Source of the DNA: Patescibacteria group bacterium
GTDB taxonomy: Bacteria > Patescibacteriota > Patescibacteriia > Patescibacteriales > GWC2-42-12
Direction: 5' to 3'
Assembly (NCBI GenBank): GCA_018827685.1
Contig: JAHJXD010000016.1
Coordinates: 1 to 30,569, forward strand
DNA length: 30,569 bases
Shown here in pieces: positions 20,195 through 29,516 of the stretch. The position numbers were made by a program, and so were the translations under genes. A model generated the notes under the pieces. That model ran no database searches and was not told the origin of the DNA. It saw only the letters and a list, made by a program, of their open reading frames with translations. Each line of letters begins with the position of its first letter. The stretch's first letter is position 1.

Positions 20195-21676
20195 ATGGAC
20201 CGACTATTACATATTATAAAAAAATATATTCCGGTTAAATTATTTAAGGCTTTGCAACCAGCCTATCATTTTTTATTAAGCTTAATTGCTTCAGTCTGGT
20301 ACGGTTGGCCTTCGAATAAACTTATTGTTATTGGCGTAACAGGCACTACGGGTAAAACAACCAGTGTTTATTTAATTGCTAAAATGTTAACTTCAGCCGG
20401 GTATAAAACCGGCTTTACTTCAACGGCTATTTTTAATGACGGTCAAACCGAATGGTTGAATAATAAAAAAATGACCATGGCAGGCAGATTTTTTACCCAA
20501 AAAATGCTAAAAAAAATGGTAAAAAATAACTGTAAGTACGCTATAGTGGAAACCACTTCGCAAGGAGTTGAACAGTTTCGCCATAAATTCATAAATTACG
20601 ACATTTTAATTTTTACAGGTCTTTATCCTGAGCACATTGAAGCTCATGGCGGTTTTGAAAATTATAAACAGGCTAAAGGCAAGTTGTTCTCGCATTTACA
20701 ACAATGCAAAACCAAATATGCCAATGATAAAAAGCAAGTGGTTAAAGCTGAGAATGGTTTTAAAAAAATACAAGCTAATCGGGTCAAAAAGACCATTATT
20801 GCTAACCTCGATGATAAATATGTTGATTTCTTTTTGTCGTTTTGGGCTGAAGAAAAGTTTATCTATACAAAAAAAAATGAAAATTCGCCAACTAGTGAAG
20901 TAAAATTAACGAATGATAAAACGCAAGTTGTAAAATATGGCGATGTTAAATCAAATAAAACCGGGGTGAGTTTTAAAGTGAAAGATAACACAACAATTAA
21001 TTTAAAACAGTTAGGCGAATATAACGCGGCTAATGCCATGACCGCGGTTTGTTTAGGGCTTAGTCAAAAAATAAATTTGGAAAAAATAAAAATTGGTTTG
21101 GAAAAAATTAAAAGCATCCCCGGCAGGATGGAGTTGATAACCTCATCCAAGTTATTTTCTTCTAAGGCAGGAGCAGGAGGTTGGACGATTATAGTTGATT
21201 ACGCTTTTGAACCTGAGGCTTTAAAAAAAATATACAGCACAATTTTAAAATTAGAGCATAATAAAATAATTCATGTTTTAGGTTCGGCAGGCGGTGGTCG
21301 AGATATAGCGCGCCGACCAAAGATAGGCGGTCTGGCTGGAAAGAAAGCTGATATTGTGATTGTAACTAACGAAGATCCGTATGACGATGATCCGAACATG
21401 ATTATTGCTCAAGTGGCGGTCGGAGCGGTTAACGCCGGCAAAAAAGAAAATGAAAATTTATTTAAAATAGAAGACAGGCGAGAGGCTATTAAAAAAGCCT
21501 TGTCATTGGCTGAAACTGGCGATATAGTTTTAATTACAGGTAAAGGTTGCGAGCAGGCGATTTGCATAGCCGCGGGAAAAAAAATTAAGTGGGATGACAG
21601 AGATGTGGCGCGAGAAGAATTAAAGAAGTTGGAATTAAAAAGTGAGAAATATATGGCTAAAATTAAAGAAAATTAA
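20195..21676 (+). CDS. MurE-like Mur ligase (UDP-MurNAc-tripeptide synthetase family)
   Basis: Mur ligases use ATP to add amino acids to UDP-MurNAc precursors. The 493-residue protein has the P-loop GVTGTTGKTT (47-56). It then has AIVETTSQGVEQFRH, TGLYPEHIEAHGGFENY, GEYNAANAMTAVCLGL and SIPGRMELI. The C-terminal domain has IIVDYAFEPEALKKI, GSAGGGRDIARRPKIGGLAG (R373-R374-P375) and TNEDPYDDDP (391-400). The match is closest to MurE, but the usual N-terminal uridine-binding domain of about 100 residues is replaced by about 40 residues. The DNPR motif of diaminopimelate-adding MurE reads EDPY, so the amino acid added is probably not meso-DAP or is recognised differently. The start ATG 20195 is 14 bp past element C. 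Family confidence is high; exact substrate unknown. Confidence 0.85.
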   Translation: MDRLLHIIKKYIPVKLFKALQPAYHFLLSLIASVWYGWPSNKLIVIGVTGTTGKTTSVYLIAKMLTSAGYKTGFTSTAIFNDGQTEWLNNKKMTMAGRFFTQKMLKKMVKNNCKYAIVETTSQGVEQFRHKFINYDILIFTGLYPEHIEAHGGFENYKQAKGKLFSHLQQCKTKYANDKKQVVKAENGFKKIQANRVKKTIIANLDDKYVDFFLSFWAEEKFIYTKKNENSPTSEVKLTNDKTQVVKYGDVKSNKTGVSFKVKDNTTINLKQLGEYNAANAMTAVCLGLSQKINLEKIKIGLEKIKSIPGRMELITSSKLFSSKAGAGGWTIIVDYAFEPEALKKIYSTILKLEHNKIIHVLGSAGGGRDIARRPKIGGLAGKKADIVIVTNEDPYDDDPNMIIAQVAVGAVNAGKKENENLFKIEDRREAIKKALSLAETGDIVLITGKGCEQAICIAAGKKIKWDDRDVAREELKKLELKSEKYMAKIKEN

Positions 21677-21726
21677 ATAGGCTTGCGTAATTTTATAAAA
21701 TTGCCTTGACAAATCCTTACAAACCA

Positions 21727-21755
21727 TTGACAAGTTTAATGATTGTTGTTAGTAT
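21727..21755 (+). promoter_or_regulatory. Putative rpoBC promoter
   Basis: TTGACA (21727-21732) and TAGTAT (21750-21755) lie 17 bp apart. A second TTGACA at 21705 has no well-placed -10. This would give a leader of about 225 nt before rpoB. No L10/L12 genes precede rpoB here, so the cluster starts at rpoB. Confidence 0.6.
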
Positions 21756-21835
21756 TTAAAATACATTAATCTAATATCTTTCACATATTTTAAATCTTAA
21801 ATAAGTGAAGACCTATCTCATCAATTAAATATTTT

Positions 21836-21898
21836 GCGACAGTCCCATAACTCACGGTTCATAGAAAACTGATTGGGGGGGGTTTTTGTTTTTGAGTT
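21836..21898 (+). other. Element-A tip and hairpin in the rpoB leader
   Basis: GCGACAGTCCCAT at the left is the element-A tip. Next, AACTCA (21849-21854) pairs with TGAGTT (21893-21898), and AAAAC with GTTTT inside it, enclosing a run of eight G (21875-21882). The rest of the leader (21677-21988) is AT-rich and holds no gene that I can see. Confidence 0.45.
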
Positions 21899-21988
21899 AC
21901 ATAATGGAATAGTTTCAATAAATAAAATACGAATGTGGCAAATTATTAAGCAAGTCTAAAAATATAAAATAATCATAATATATTTCAT

Positions 21989-24900
21989 ATGACTACGAAA
22001 ATAAAACGAGGCGACCGAATATTTTTTACTGAAACTAAGGCGGCGATTGATCCGCCTGATTTAATTGAAATTCAAAAAAATTCTTATAATTGGTTTTTGC
22101 ACGATGGGCTTAAAGATTTATTTGAAGAAATTTCTCCTATAACCGATTTCATCGGCCGCAACCTTGAATTATGCTTAGAGGATTATTATTTAGACGAACC
22201 TAAATTTGATGAAAGCGACAGCAAAGCTAAAAATATTACCTATGAAGCATCACTTAGGGTTAAGGCTAAATTATCAAATAAAAAATCCGGTCAGAGCGTA
22301 TCTCAAGAAGTATTTTTGGGAGATTTTCCTTTAATGACTAAAAACGGCACTTTTATAGTTAATGGTATTGAAAGAGTGGTGGTTTCACAGTTAATTAGAA
22401 GCACCGGAGTTATTTTTACTTCAGAATTTATTAAAGGCAAAAAATATTACGGCGCTAAAGTTATACCTAATCGAGGCGCTTGGCTTGAAATTGAAACTGA
22501 CATGAATGATGTAATTTGGGTTAGGATAGACAGAAAAAGAAAAGTTGCTATTACTTCTTTATTTAGAGCTTTTGGTTATTCAACCGATGAAGAAATAAAA
22601 CAGTTGTTTGCCAACGGCGAAGTGGTTGCTGGAATTGACGGCCAGAAGAGTTTGCCAGACTATATTGAAGCCACCTTAAGTAAAGACGCGGCTAAAAACG
22701 AGACTGAAGGCTTGAAAGAAGTTTATAAAAGAATTAGGCCTGGTGATTTGGCCACGACCGATAATGCCAGGCAATTAATTCATTCCATGTTTTTTAGATT
22801 TGATCGTTATGATTTTGATCGAGTCGGTCGCTATAAGATGAATAAGCGGTTTGGTCAAAATGTTCCTAATAATAAAGAGAACAGAGTTTTAAGAAGAGAA
22901 GATTTGGTTGCTATTGTCAAAGAAGTTGTAAGATTAAATATTACTCAAGACAGAGAAGATGATATAGATCATTTAGGCAATCGCCGCATTAGAGCTGTTG
23001 GAGAATTAATCCAAAATAAATTTAGAATCGGCTTGACCAGAATGGAGAGAATTGTAAGAGACAGAATGAGCATTATGGACATAAATAATTTAACGCCGAA
23101 TAAATTAATTAACGCTCGTCCGGTAATTAGCGTGGTTAAAGAATTTTTTATGTCTTCGCAGTTGTCGCAATTTATGGACCAGACCAATCCTTTAGCCGAG
23201 CTTGAACATAAGCGCAGATTGTCAGCCATGGGTCCGGGCGGGTTAACCCGTGAACGCGCCGGCTTTGAAGTACGCGATGTGCATACTACTCACTATGGCC
23301 GTATTTGCCCTATTGCTACTCCAGAAGGCCCAAATATCGGCTTGGTCGGCCATTTGGCCAGTTATGCCAGGCTTAATAGTTATGGTTTTATTGAAGCGCC
23401 TTACCGAGCGGTTTTGCATGATGTGGAAAACGAGCCGGCTAAAACTTTAGATAAAATCGCGCGTGAAGATATTTATGAACTTAAGGGCGATAAAAAAGGC
23501 AAATTGATTATTAAAGCCGGACAGGTTATTGATAAAGAGATTGCGATTGAATTAAAAGAAAAAATGGGTCATATTACTATTCCGATTGTGCCGGTTTTAG
23601 ATAAAAATATTATTTATCTTGATGCTGTTGAAGAGGAAAAATATATTACCACGGTCGCGACTACCCCTGTTGATGCCAAAGGATATTTTTTAGTTGAAAA
23701 AGCCGAGGCCAGAAGATATGGTAAGCCATCTCTTGAACCAGTGGAAAAAATAGATTTAATCGGTGTCGCGCCCAACCAAATCGTTTCTGTGGCCACTTCT
23801 TTGATTCCTTTTTTGGAACATAATGATGGCATTAGGGCTTTAATGGGAACTAATATGCAACGTCAGGCTGTACCATTAATAACGGCCGAAGCGCCGATCG
23901 TTGGCACTGGCATGGAAGCTAGAGCCGCTACAGATTCAGGGCATATTATTTTGGCCGACGACGATGGCGAGATCGTTAAAATGGATGGCGGATCGATTGA
24001 ATTAAAAGATAAAAAAGGAAAAATTACCAAATATATTTTAAATAAATTTTTGCGCTCTAACGCTTCAACCTGCATAAATCAACGTCCGATTGTTAATCGC
24101 GGAGATAAAGTAACAAAAGGCGATGTTTTAACCAATAGTTCGGCCATAGATAACGGCGAATTGTCCTTAGGGCGCAATGTGTTAGTGGGTTTTATGAGCT
24201 GGGAAGGTTTTAATTATGAAGACGCGATAATTATTTCCGAACGTTTGATAAAAGAAGATGTTTATTCTTCAATTCATATAGAAAATTATACAATTGATGT
24301 ACGTGATACCAAGCTTGGACCAGAATTAATAACTAATGATATTCCTAATATCAGCGAGGAAAAATTAAAAGACTTGGATGAACGCGGTGTTGTCCGAATT
24401 AGCGCCGAAGTTTCTTCCGGAGATATTTTAGTGGGTAAAATTACGCCTAAGGGTGAAACTGAATTGTCGGCTGAAGAAAAACTTTTACATGCGATTTTTG
24501 GCGAAAAAGCTAAAGACGTTAGAGACTCTTCATTATATTTAGAGCATGGCGAACATGGTAAAGTAGTTGATATTAAAATATTTTCGCGCGAAGACGGGGA
24601 TAAGCTATCTGCCGGAGTAATTCAATCAATTCAGGTAACCGTAGCTAATTTAAGAAAAATTCAAATAGGAGATAAAATGGCTGGCCGGCATGGTAACAAA
24701 GGCGTTATTTCTAAAGTCGTGCCGATTGAAGATATGCCTTATTTAGCTGATGGTACGCCGATTGACCTAATTTTATCTCCTTTAGGCGTGGTTTCAAGAA
24801 TGAATTTAGGCCAGTTGCTTGAAACTCATTTGGGTTATGCGGCTAAAAAATTGAATTATAAAATAGCCGTACCGCCGCTTAACAGCATTAGCGAAGCGCA

Positions 24901-25438
24901 AATTAAAGAAGAATTGAAAAAGTCTGGCTTGCCAACTAATGGCAAGGTAACTCTTTATGATGGCAAAACCGGCGAGGCTTATGACAACCAAGTAGTGGTT
25001 GGCTATAAATATATGTTGAAATTAAGTCATATGGTTGAAGATAAGATACATCAACGTTCAACCGGTCCATACTCTTTAATTACTCAACAGCCTTTAGGAG
25101 GTAAAGCTCAATTTGGCGGTCAACGTTTTGGTGAAATGGAAGTTTGGGCGCTTGAAGCTTATGGCGCGGCTCATTGCTTGCAAGAAATATTAACCATTAA
25201 ATCGGACGATGTGCCAGGCAGAAGCAAAGCTTATGAAGCAATTATTAAAGGAGAGCCGATTAGAAAATTAAACGTTCCAGAATCATTTAACGTTTTGGTG
25301 CGCGAACTTAAAGGTTTGTGCTTAGACGTGGAATTAATGCAAGGCGATCAGGTAATAAATTTAGAGCGCCAAGCAGATGACAAACCTGTTGATGAAGCGG
25401 AAAAAAGAAATACTTATGAAGAAAGGGCTGAAAAATAA
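21989..25438 (+). CDS. rpoB: DNA-directed RNA polymerase subunit beta
   Basis: The 1149-residue protein is the beta subunit, forming one pincer of RNA polymerase. It is shorter than E. coli RpoB (1342), consistent with lack of the lineage-specific insertions. The rifampicin region reads SSQLSQFMDQTNPLAELEHK then RRLSAMGPGGLTRERAGFEV; the positions equivalent to E. coli D516, H526 and S531 are the sensitive-type residues, while N518 is Thr and L533 is Met. The active-centre lysines lie in GDKMAGRHGNKG (K896, K904). The C-terminal PLGGKAQFGGQRFGEMEVWALEAYGAA is fully conserved. The last about 20 residues are a charged, variable tail. It is followed after 103 bp by rpoC on the same strand, the usual order. 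The promoter is at 21727-21755. Confidence 0.99.
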   Translation: MTTKIKRGDRIFFTETKAAIDPPDLIEIQKNSYNWFLHDGLKDLFEEISPITDFIGRNLELCLEDYYLDEPKFDESDSKAKNITYEASLRVKAKLSNKKSGQSVSQEVFLGDFPLMTKNGTFIVNGIERVVVSQLIRSTGVIFTSEFIKGKKYYGAKVIPNRGAWLEIETDMNDVIWVRIDRKRKVAITSLFRAFGYSTDEEIKQLFANGEVVAGIDGQKSLPDYIEATLSKDAAKNETEGLKEVYKRIRPGDLATTDNARQLIHSMFFRFDRYDFDRVGRYKMNKRFGQNVPNNKENRVLRREDLVAIVKEVVRLNITQDREDDIDHLGNRRIRAVGELIQNKFRIGLTRMERIVRDRMSIMDINNLTPNKLINARPVISVVKEFFMSSQLSQFMDQTNPLAELEHKRRLSAMGPGGLTRERAGFEVRDVHTTHYGRICPIATPEGPNIGLVGHLASYARLNSYGFIEAPYRAVLHDVENEPAKTLDKIAREDIYELKGDKKGKLIIKAGQVIDKEIAIELKEKMGHITIPIVPVLDKNIIYLDAVEEEKYITTVATTPVDAKGYFLVEKAEARRYGKPSLEPVEKIDLIGVAPNQIVSVATSLIPFLEHNDGIRALMGTNMQRQAVPLITAEAPIVGTGMEARAATDSGHIILADDDGEIVKMDGGSIELKDKKGKITKYILNKFLRSNASTCINQRPIVNRGDKVTKGDVLTNSSAIDNGELSLGRNVLVGFMSWEGFNYEDAIIISERLIKEDVYSSIHIENYTIDVRDTKLGPELITNDIPNISEEKLKDLDERGVVRISAEVSSGDILVGKITPKGETELSAEEKLLHAIFGEKAKDVRDSSLYLEHGEHGKVVDIKIFSREDGDKLSAGVIQSIQVTVANLRKIQIGDKMAGRHGNKGVISKVVPIEDMPYLADGTPIDLILSPLGVVSRMNLGQLLETHLGYAAKKLNYKIAVPPLNSISEAQIKEELKKSGLPTNGKVTLYDGKTGEAYDNQVVVGYKYMLKLSHMVEDKIHQRSTGPYSLITQQPLGGKAQFGGQRFGEMEVWALEAYGAAHCLQEILTIKSDDVPGRSKAYEAIIKGEPIRKLNVPESFNVLVRELKGLCLDVELMQGDQVINLERQADDKPVDEAEKRNTYEERAEK

Positions 25439-25541
25439 AATAGTTGCATTGGCGATAAAAATTAGATATTAAAAATTTTAAATTTGGGAATTAGCAAGCA
25501 CTTGATAAGCGGAAAAAATAATTTAAATATTTTACATCAAT

Positions 25542-28500
25542 ATGTTAAATCCAATAAAAATCACCGATTTTGATGCCATTAAATTAAAATTAGCTTCACC
25601 TGAAGAAATTTTAAATTGGTCTCACGGTGAAGTTACTCGCCCTGAAACTATTAATTATCGTACTCAAAAATCGGAGAAAGATGGGTTATTTTGCGAACGT
25701 ATTTTTGGACCGTCAAAAGATTGGGAGTGTTATTGCGGCAAATACAAAAAAATCCGTTATAAAGGCATAATTTGCGATAAGTGCGGCGTGGAAATAACAA
25801 GAAGTTTAGTTAGGCGCGAGCGCATGGGTCATATTAAGCTTGAAGCGCCGGTAAGCCATATCTGGTTTCTTCGCGGCACTTCTTCAAAAATCGGTTTAAT
25901 TTTGGATTTACCCATGCAAGCCTTGGGAAAGGTGGTTTATTTCGCCAGCTTCATAATTTCTGATGTTAATGAAGATTTGTGCTTAGCCACTATTGAACAA
26001 ATCAAGCAGGAATATAAAAATAAAAGAAAATCTATTGAAACCGATTGGCAAAAGCAGGTTAATGAAACTAAAAATAAAAAAGGTAAATTATTAACCCAAG
26101 GTAAAAGCGATTTTGAAATTGAAAATTTTTTAAGCCAAGAAATTGAGACTTTGGAAAAAATAAAAACCAGCAAGCTTAATAATTTAGAGCAAGCCTTTGA
26201 TCAGGCGCAGAAAGAATTAAAAGATTTAAAGCCTTTAACTATAATTTCCGAAAATGTTTACCAAAACTTAAGCTTAAAATACGGGCATATTTTTACTGCC
26301 GATATTGGCGCTAGCGCTATTAGAAAACTTTTAGAAAAAATTGATTTGGATAAAATAATAGCTATCATAGATAAAGAACTTTTAATAGCGGTTGACTCAA
26401 AAAAAGATAAAATGATTAGACGTTTAAAGTTATTAAAAAGTTTAAGGGCCAATAATTTAAGGCCTGAATGGATGATTTTAAACATAGTGCCTGTCATACC
26501 GCCTGATTTAAGGCCAATGGTGCCACTGGATGGCGGACGATTTGCCACATCAGACTTAAATGATTTATATCGCCGGATTATTAATCGCAATAATCGTTTA
26601 AAACAACTAATTGAACTTAACGCGCCGGAAGTTATTTGTCGTAATGAAAAAAGAATGCTTCAGGAAGCGGTTGACGCTTTAATTGATAATTCCATCAGAC
26701 ACGGGAAAACAGTGGTGGCGTCTACTGGGCAGAAAAGAATGCTTAAATCATTGGCTGATTCATTAAAAGGCAAACAAGGCAGATTTAGGCAAAATTTATT
26801 GGGTAAAAGAATTGATTATTCAGGCAGAAGCGTTATTGTGGTCAACCCGAATTTGAATTTAGACCAATGCGGTTTGCCAAAACGGATGGCCTTAGAGTTA
26901 TTTAAACCTTTTATTATCAGCCAATTAATTAATAAAGAAATTGTCCATAATGTTAGAAGCGCTTCTCGCTATATTGAATCAGGCAAAGATGAGGTTTGGG
27001 ATATTCTTGAAGATATTGTTAACAAATCATATGTTATGTTAAATCGCGCTCCGACTTTGCATCGCTTAGGTATTCAGGCGTTTAAGCCGATTTTAATTGA
27101 AGGTTTAGCCATCCAGATTAATCCTTTAGTTTGCACGGCTTTTAACGCTGACTTTGACGGCGATCAAATGGCGGTTCATGTGCCTTTAACCCAGGAAGCG
27201 ATCGCCGAAGCCCGCGATATTATGCTGGCTAGCCATAATTTATTAAAGCCGGCTACTGGCGATCCAGTAGTAGCGCCAAATCAAGATATAGTTTGGGGAG
27301 CTTTTTATATCACCAGTATTGATCAGGCTTATTTGGATGCTGATGAAAAAAAATTGAAAAATTTTTATTCAGCCGAAGACGCGCAATTGTCTTATAGCAT
27401 GAAAAATATAAAATTGAAGCAAAAAATAAGGGTTATGATAAATGGCAAATTAATAATTACTACCGCAGGCAGAATTATTTTTAATGAAGTTTTGCCCTTG
27501 AAACTCCGCTTTGTCAATGAAGCAGTAGACAAGAGTAAGCTAAAAAATTTAGTTAAAGAATGTTTAAGACATTATGGCGAGCAACCCACGATTGATTTAT
27601 TGGATGATTTAAAGAAAACCAGCTTCAAATATATTACTAAGAGCGGATTGTCTTGGGGCATGGACGACATACCTCATCTTTATGAAAAAGATGAAATATT
27701 GGCTCAAGCTTCTGGGCAAGCAGAAGAAATCAGCGAGCAATATCGCGATGGGCTGTTAACTGATAGCGAGCGTTATAGCAAGGTTATTGAACTTTGGACC
27801 ACGATTAAAGAAAAGGTGATGGAAATTTGCCGCCGCCATTTGCCAAAATACGGACCGGTTTATTCCATGATTGAATCAGGCGCTCGCGGTTCTTGGGCTC
27901 AGCTTACTCAAATTTTAGGCATGAAAGGGTTAGTAATTTCACCTTCCGGAGATATTATTGAATTGCCGGTTAAGGGAAACTTTAAACAAGGTTTTAGCGT
28001 TTTGGAATATTTTATCGCCACGCACGGCGTGCGTAAAGGTTTATCTGACACAGCCCTTCGCACTTCCAACGCAGGTTATTTAACCAGGCGCTTAGTTGAT
28101 GTTTCTCAGGATATAATAGTGGTTAAAGATGATTGCGGAGACAAAGAAGGTTTATTAATTAGTAAGAAAGAAAGCCAAGCCATGGGCGAAAGTTTATTCA
28201 GGCGCATGACCGGCAGATTTTTAGCCGCTGATTTAAAAAATAAAACCGGCAAAATTTTAATTAAAGCCGGAGAATTAGTTACTGAAGAATTGGCGGAAAA
28301 AATTGCTAAAGAAAATATTGAAGAAGTTAAAATCAAGTCGATTTTAACTTGTAAAATACACCGCGGTATTTGCGCTAAATGCTATGGCTATGATTTAGCT
28401 TATAATAAAACGGTTAAAATCGGTACAGCCGTAGGCATTATCGCGGCTCAGTCAATCGGCGAGCCAGGAACGCAGCTTACTATGAGAACTTTTCATACAG

Positions 28501-29516
28501 GAGGCGTGGCCGGGCAAGAAGATATTACTCAAGGTTTGCCCAGGGTGGAAGAAATTTTTGAAGCGCGGCCGCCGAAAAAGAAAGCTTTTATCGCTGATGT
28601 TGCCGGCAAGGTTAAAATTGAAACAGCCCAAAGAACCATGGCTGGTGAAAACGGGGAAATAATTATTTCCAATCCGCAGTCGCAAATTTTAAGGGTATAT
28701 TATAAGGGAGAGGAAAGCGATAAATATTATTTTGCCGAAGCGGTTAAACAGGCTGTTATTGAAGATAAAGATAATAAAAAGAAAATAACCGGAGCCAAGC
28801 AATTTAATGGAATAAAAATATTGGTTAAAGACGGCGCTGAAGTTGTTAAGAATAGCGAGTTGTTTGTTGTTGGTAAAAAAGTTTTTAAAGCCAGAAAAGC
28901 AGGTGTGGTAAAATTAGATGAAAAATTAATTAAAGTTATTAGCGATGTGGAAAAGGTTAAGGAGTATATTGTGCCGAAAGGTTTTGGCATTTGGGTTAAA
29001 GACGGCGATGAAGTTAAGATCGGCGACCAATTAACCGAAGGTTCGCTTGACTTGCAACAGTTGTACCAACTGCGCGGCAAGTTAGAAGCGCAAAAATATA
29101 TTATTAAAGAAATTCAATATGTTTATTCATCTCAAGGCCAGCCGCTAAATGACAAACATATAGAAATAATCGCGCGCCAGATGTTCGCACGCGTTTATGT
29201 CAATGATGCTGGCGACACTGAATTACTGCCTGGAGAAATCGTGGAAAAAGCGATTTTTGACCAGACTAATGAAAAGGCTAAAATCGGCGATAAAAAACAG
29301 GCCAAAGCAGATCAGCTATTATTAGGCGTAACCAAATCATCTTTAACCACTAATAGTTTTTTATCAGCGGCTTCATTTCAGGAAACCGCCAGAGTTTTGA
29401 TTGAAGCGGCTGTTACAGGAAAAGTTGACCGCCTTGAAGGCTTGAAAGAAAATGTTATTATCGGCCGGCCAATTCCGGCAGGCACTGGTTATAGAGCGGT
29501 CCGCGAAAAAATTTAA
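25542..29516 (+). CDS. rpoC: DNA-directed RNA polymerase subunit beta'
   Basis: The 1324-residue beta' subunit carries the catalytic NADFDGDQMAVH, with Mg-binding D537, D539 and D541. The N-terminal zinc ribbon is C63-Y-C65...C78-x2-C81. The second zinc site is C865 with C937/C944/C947 (CKIHRGICAKC). The bridge helix and trigger loop region include GARGSWAQLTQILGMKGLV and the conserved RTFHTGGVAG. Residues about 150-235 form a long Lys/Glu-rich coiled-coil-like stretch typical of CPR RpoC. The C-terminus RPIPAGTGYRAVREKI is normal and complete. The stop TAA (29514-29516) overlaps the stop of the convergent gene on the other strand, leaving no room for a dedicated terminator. Confidence 0.99.
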   Translation: MLNPIKITDFDAIKLKLASPEEILNWSHGEVTRPETINYRTQKSEKDGLFCERIFGPSKDWECYCGKYKKIRYKGIICDKCGVEITRSLVRRERMGHIKLEAPVSHIWFLRGTSSKIGLILDLPMQALGKVVYFASFIISDVNEDLCLATIEQIKQEYKNKRKSIETDWQKQVNETKNKKGKLLTQGKSDFEIENFLSQEIETLEKIKTSKLNNLEQAFDQAQKELKDLKPLTIISENVYQNLSLKYGHIFTADIGASAIRKLLEKIDLDKIIAIIDKELLIAVDSKKDKMIRRLKLLKSLRANNLRPEWMILNIVPVIPPDLRPMVPLDGGRFATSDLNDLYRRIINRNNRLKQLIELNAPEVICRNEKRMLQEAVDALIDNSIRHGKTVVASTGQKRMLKSLADSLKGKQGRFRQNLLGKRIDYSGRSVIVVNPNLNLDQCGLPKRMALELFKPFIISQLINKEIVHNVRSASRYIESGKDEVWDILEDIVNKSYVMLNRAPTLHRLGIQAFKPILIEGLAIQINPLVCTAFNADFDGDQMAVHVPLTQEAIAEARDIMLASHNLLKPATGDPVVAPNQDIVWGAFYITSIDQAYLDADEKKLKNFYSAEDAQLSYSMKNIKLKQKIRVMINGKLIITTAGRIIFNEVLPLKLRFVNEAVDKSKLKNLVKECLRHYGEQPTIDLLDDLKKTSFKYITKSGLSWGMDDIPHLYEKDEILAQASGQAEEISEQYRDGLLTDSERYSKVIELWTTIKEKVMEICRRHLPKYGPVYSMIESGARGSWAQLTQILGMKGLVISPSGDIIELPVKGNFKQGFSVLEYFIATHGVRKGLSDTALRTSNAGYLTRRLVDVSQDIIVVKDDCGDKEGLLISKKESQAMGESLFRRMTGRFLAADLKNKTGKILIKAGELVTEELAEKIAKENIEEVKIKSILTCKIHRGICAKCYGYDLAYNKTVKIGTAVGIIAAQSIGEPGTQLTMRTFHTGGVAGQEDITQGLPRVEEIFEARPPKKKAFIADVAGKVKIETAQRTMAGENGEIIISNPQSQILRVYYKGEESDKYYFAEAVKQAVIEDKDNKKKITGAKQFNGIKILVKDGAEVVKNSELFVVGKKVFKARKAGVVKLDEKLIKVISDVEKVKEYIVPKGFGIWVKDGDEVKIGDQLTEGSLDLQQLYQLRGKLEAQKYIIKEIQYVYSSQGQPLNDKHIEIIARQMFARVYVNDAGDTELLPGEIVEKAIFDQTNEKAKIGDKKQAKADQLLLGVTKSSLTTNSFLSAASFQETARVLIEAAVTGKVDRLEGLKENVIIGRPIPAGTGYRAVREKI

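Noticed and set aside
22051..25400. Open frames on the opposite strand of rpoB and rpoC
   Set aside because: They are short shadows of strongly conserved polymerase genes without recognisable domains.
27704..27730. Possible repeat insertion in rpoC (AQASGQAEE), similar to the S1-tail repeat
   Set aside because: Comparison with E. coli RpoC from memory shows the same length across this segment, so nothing has been inserted.
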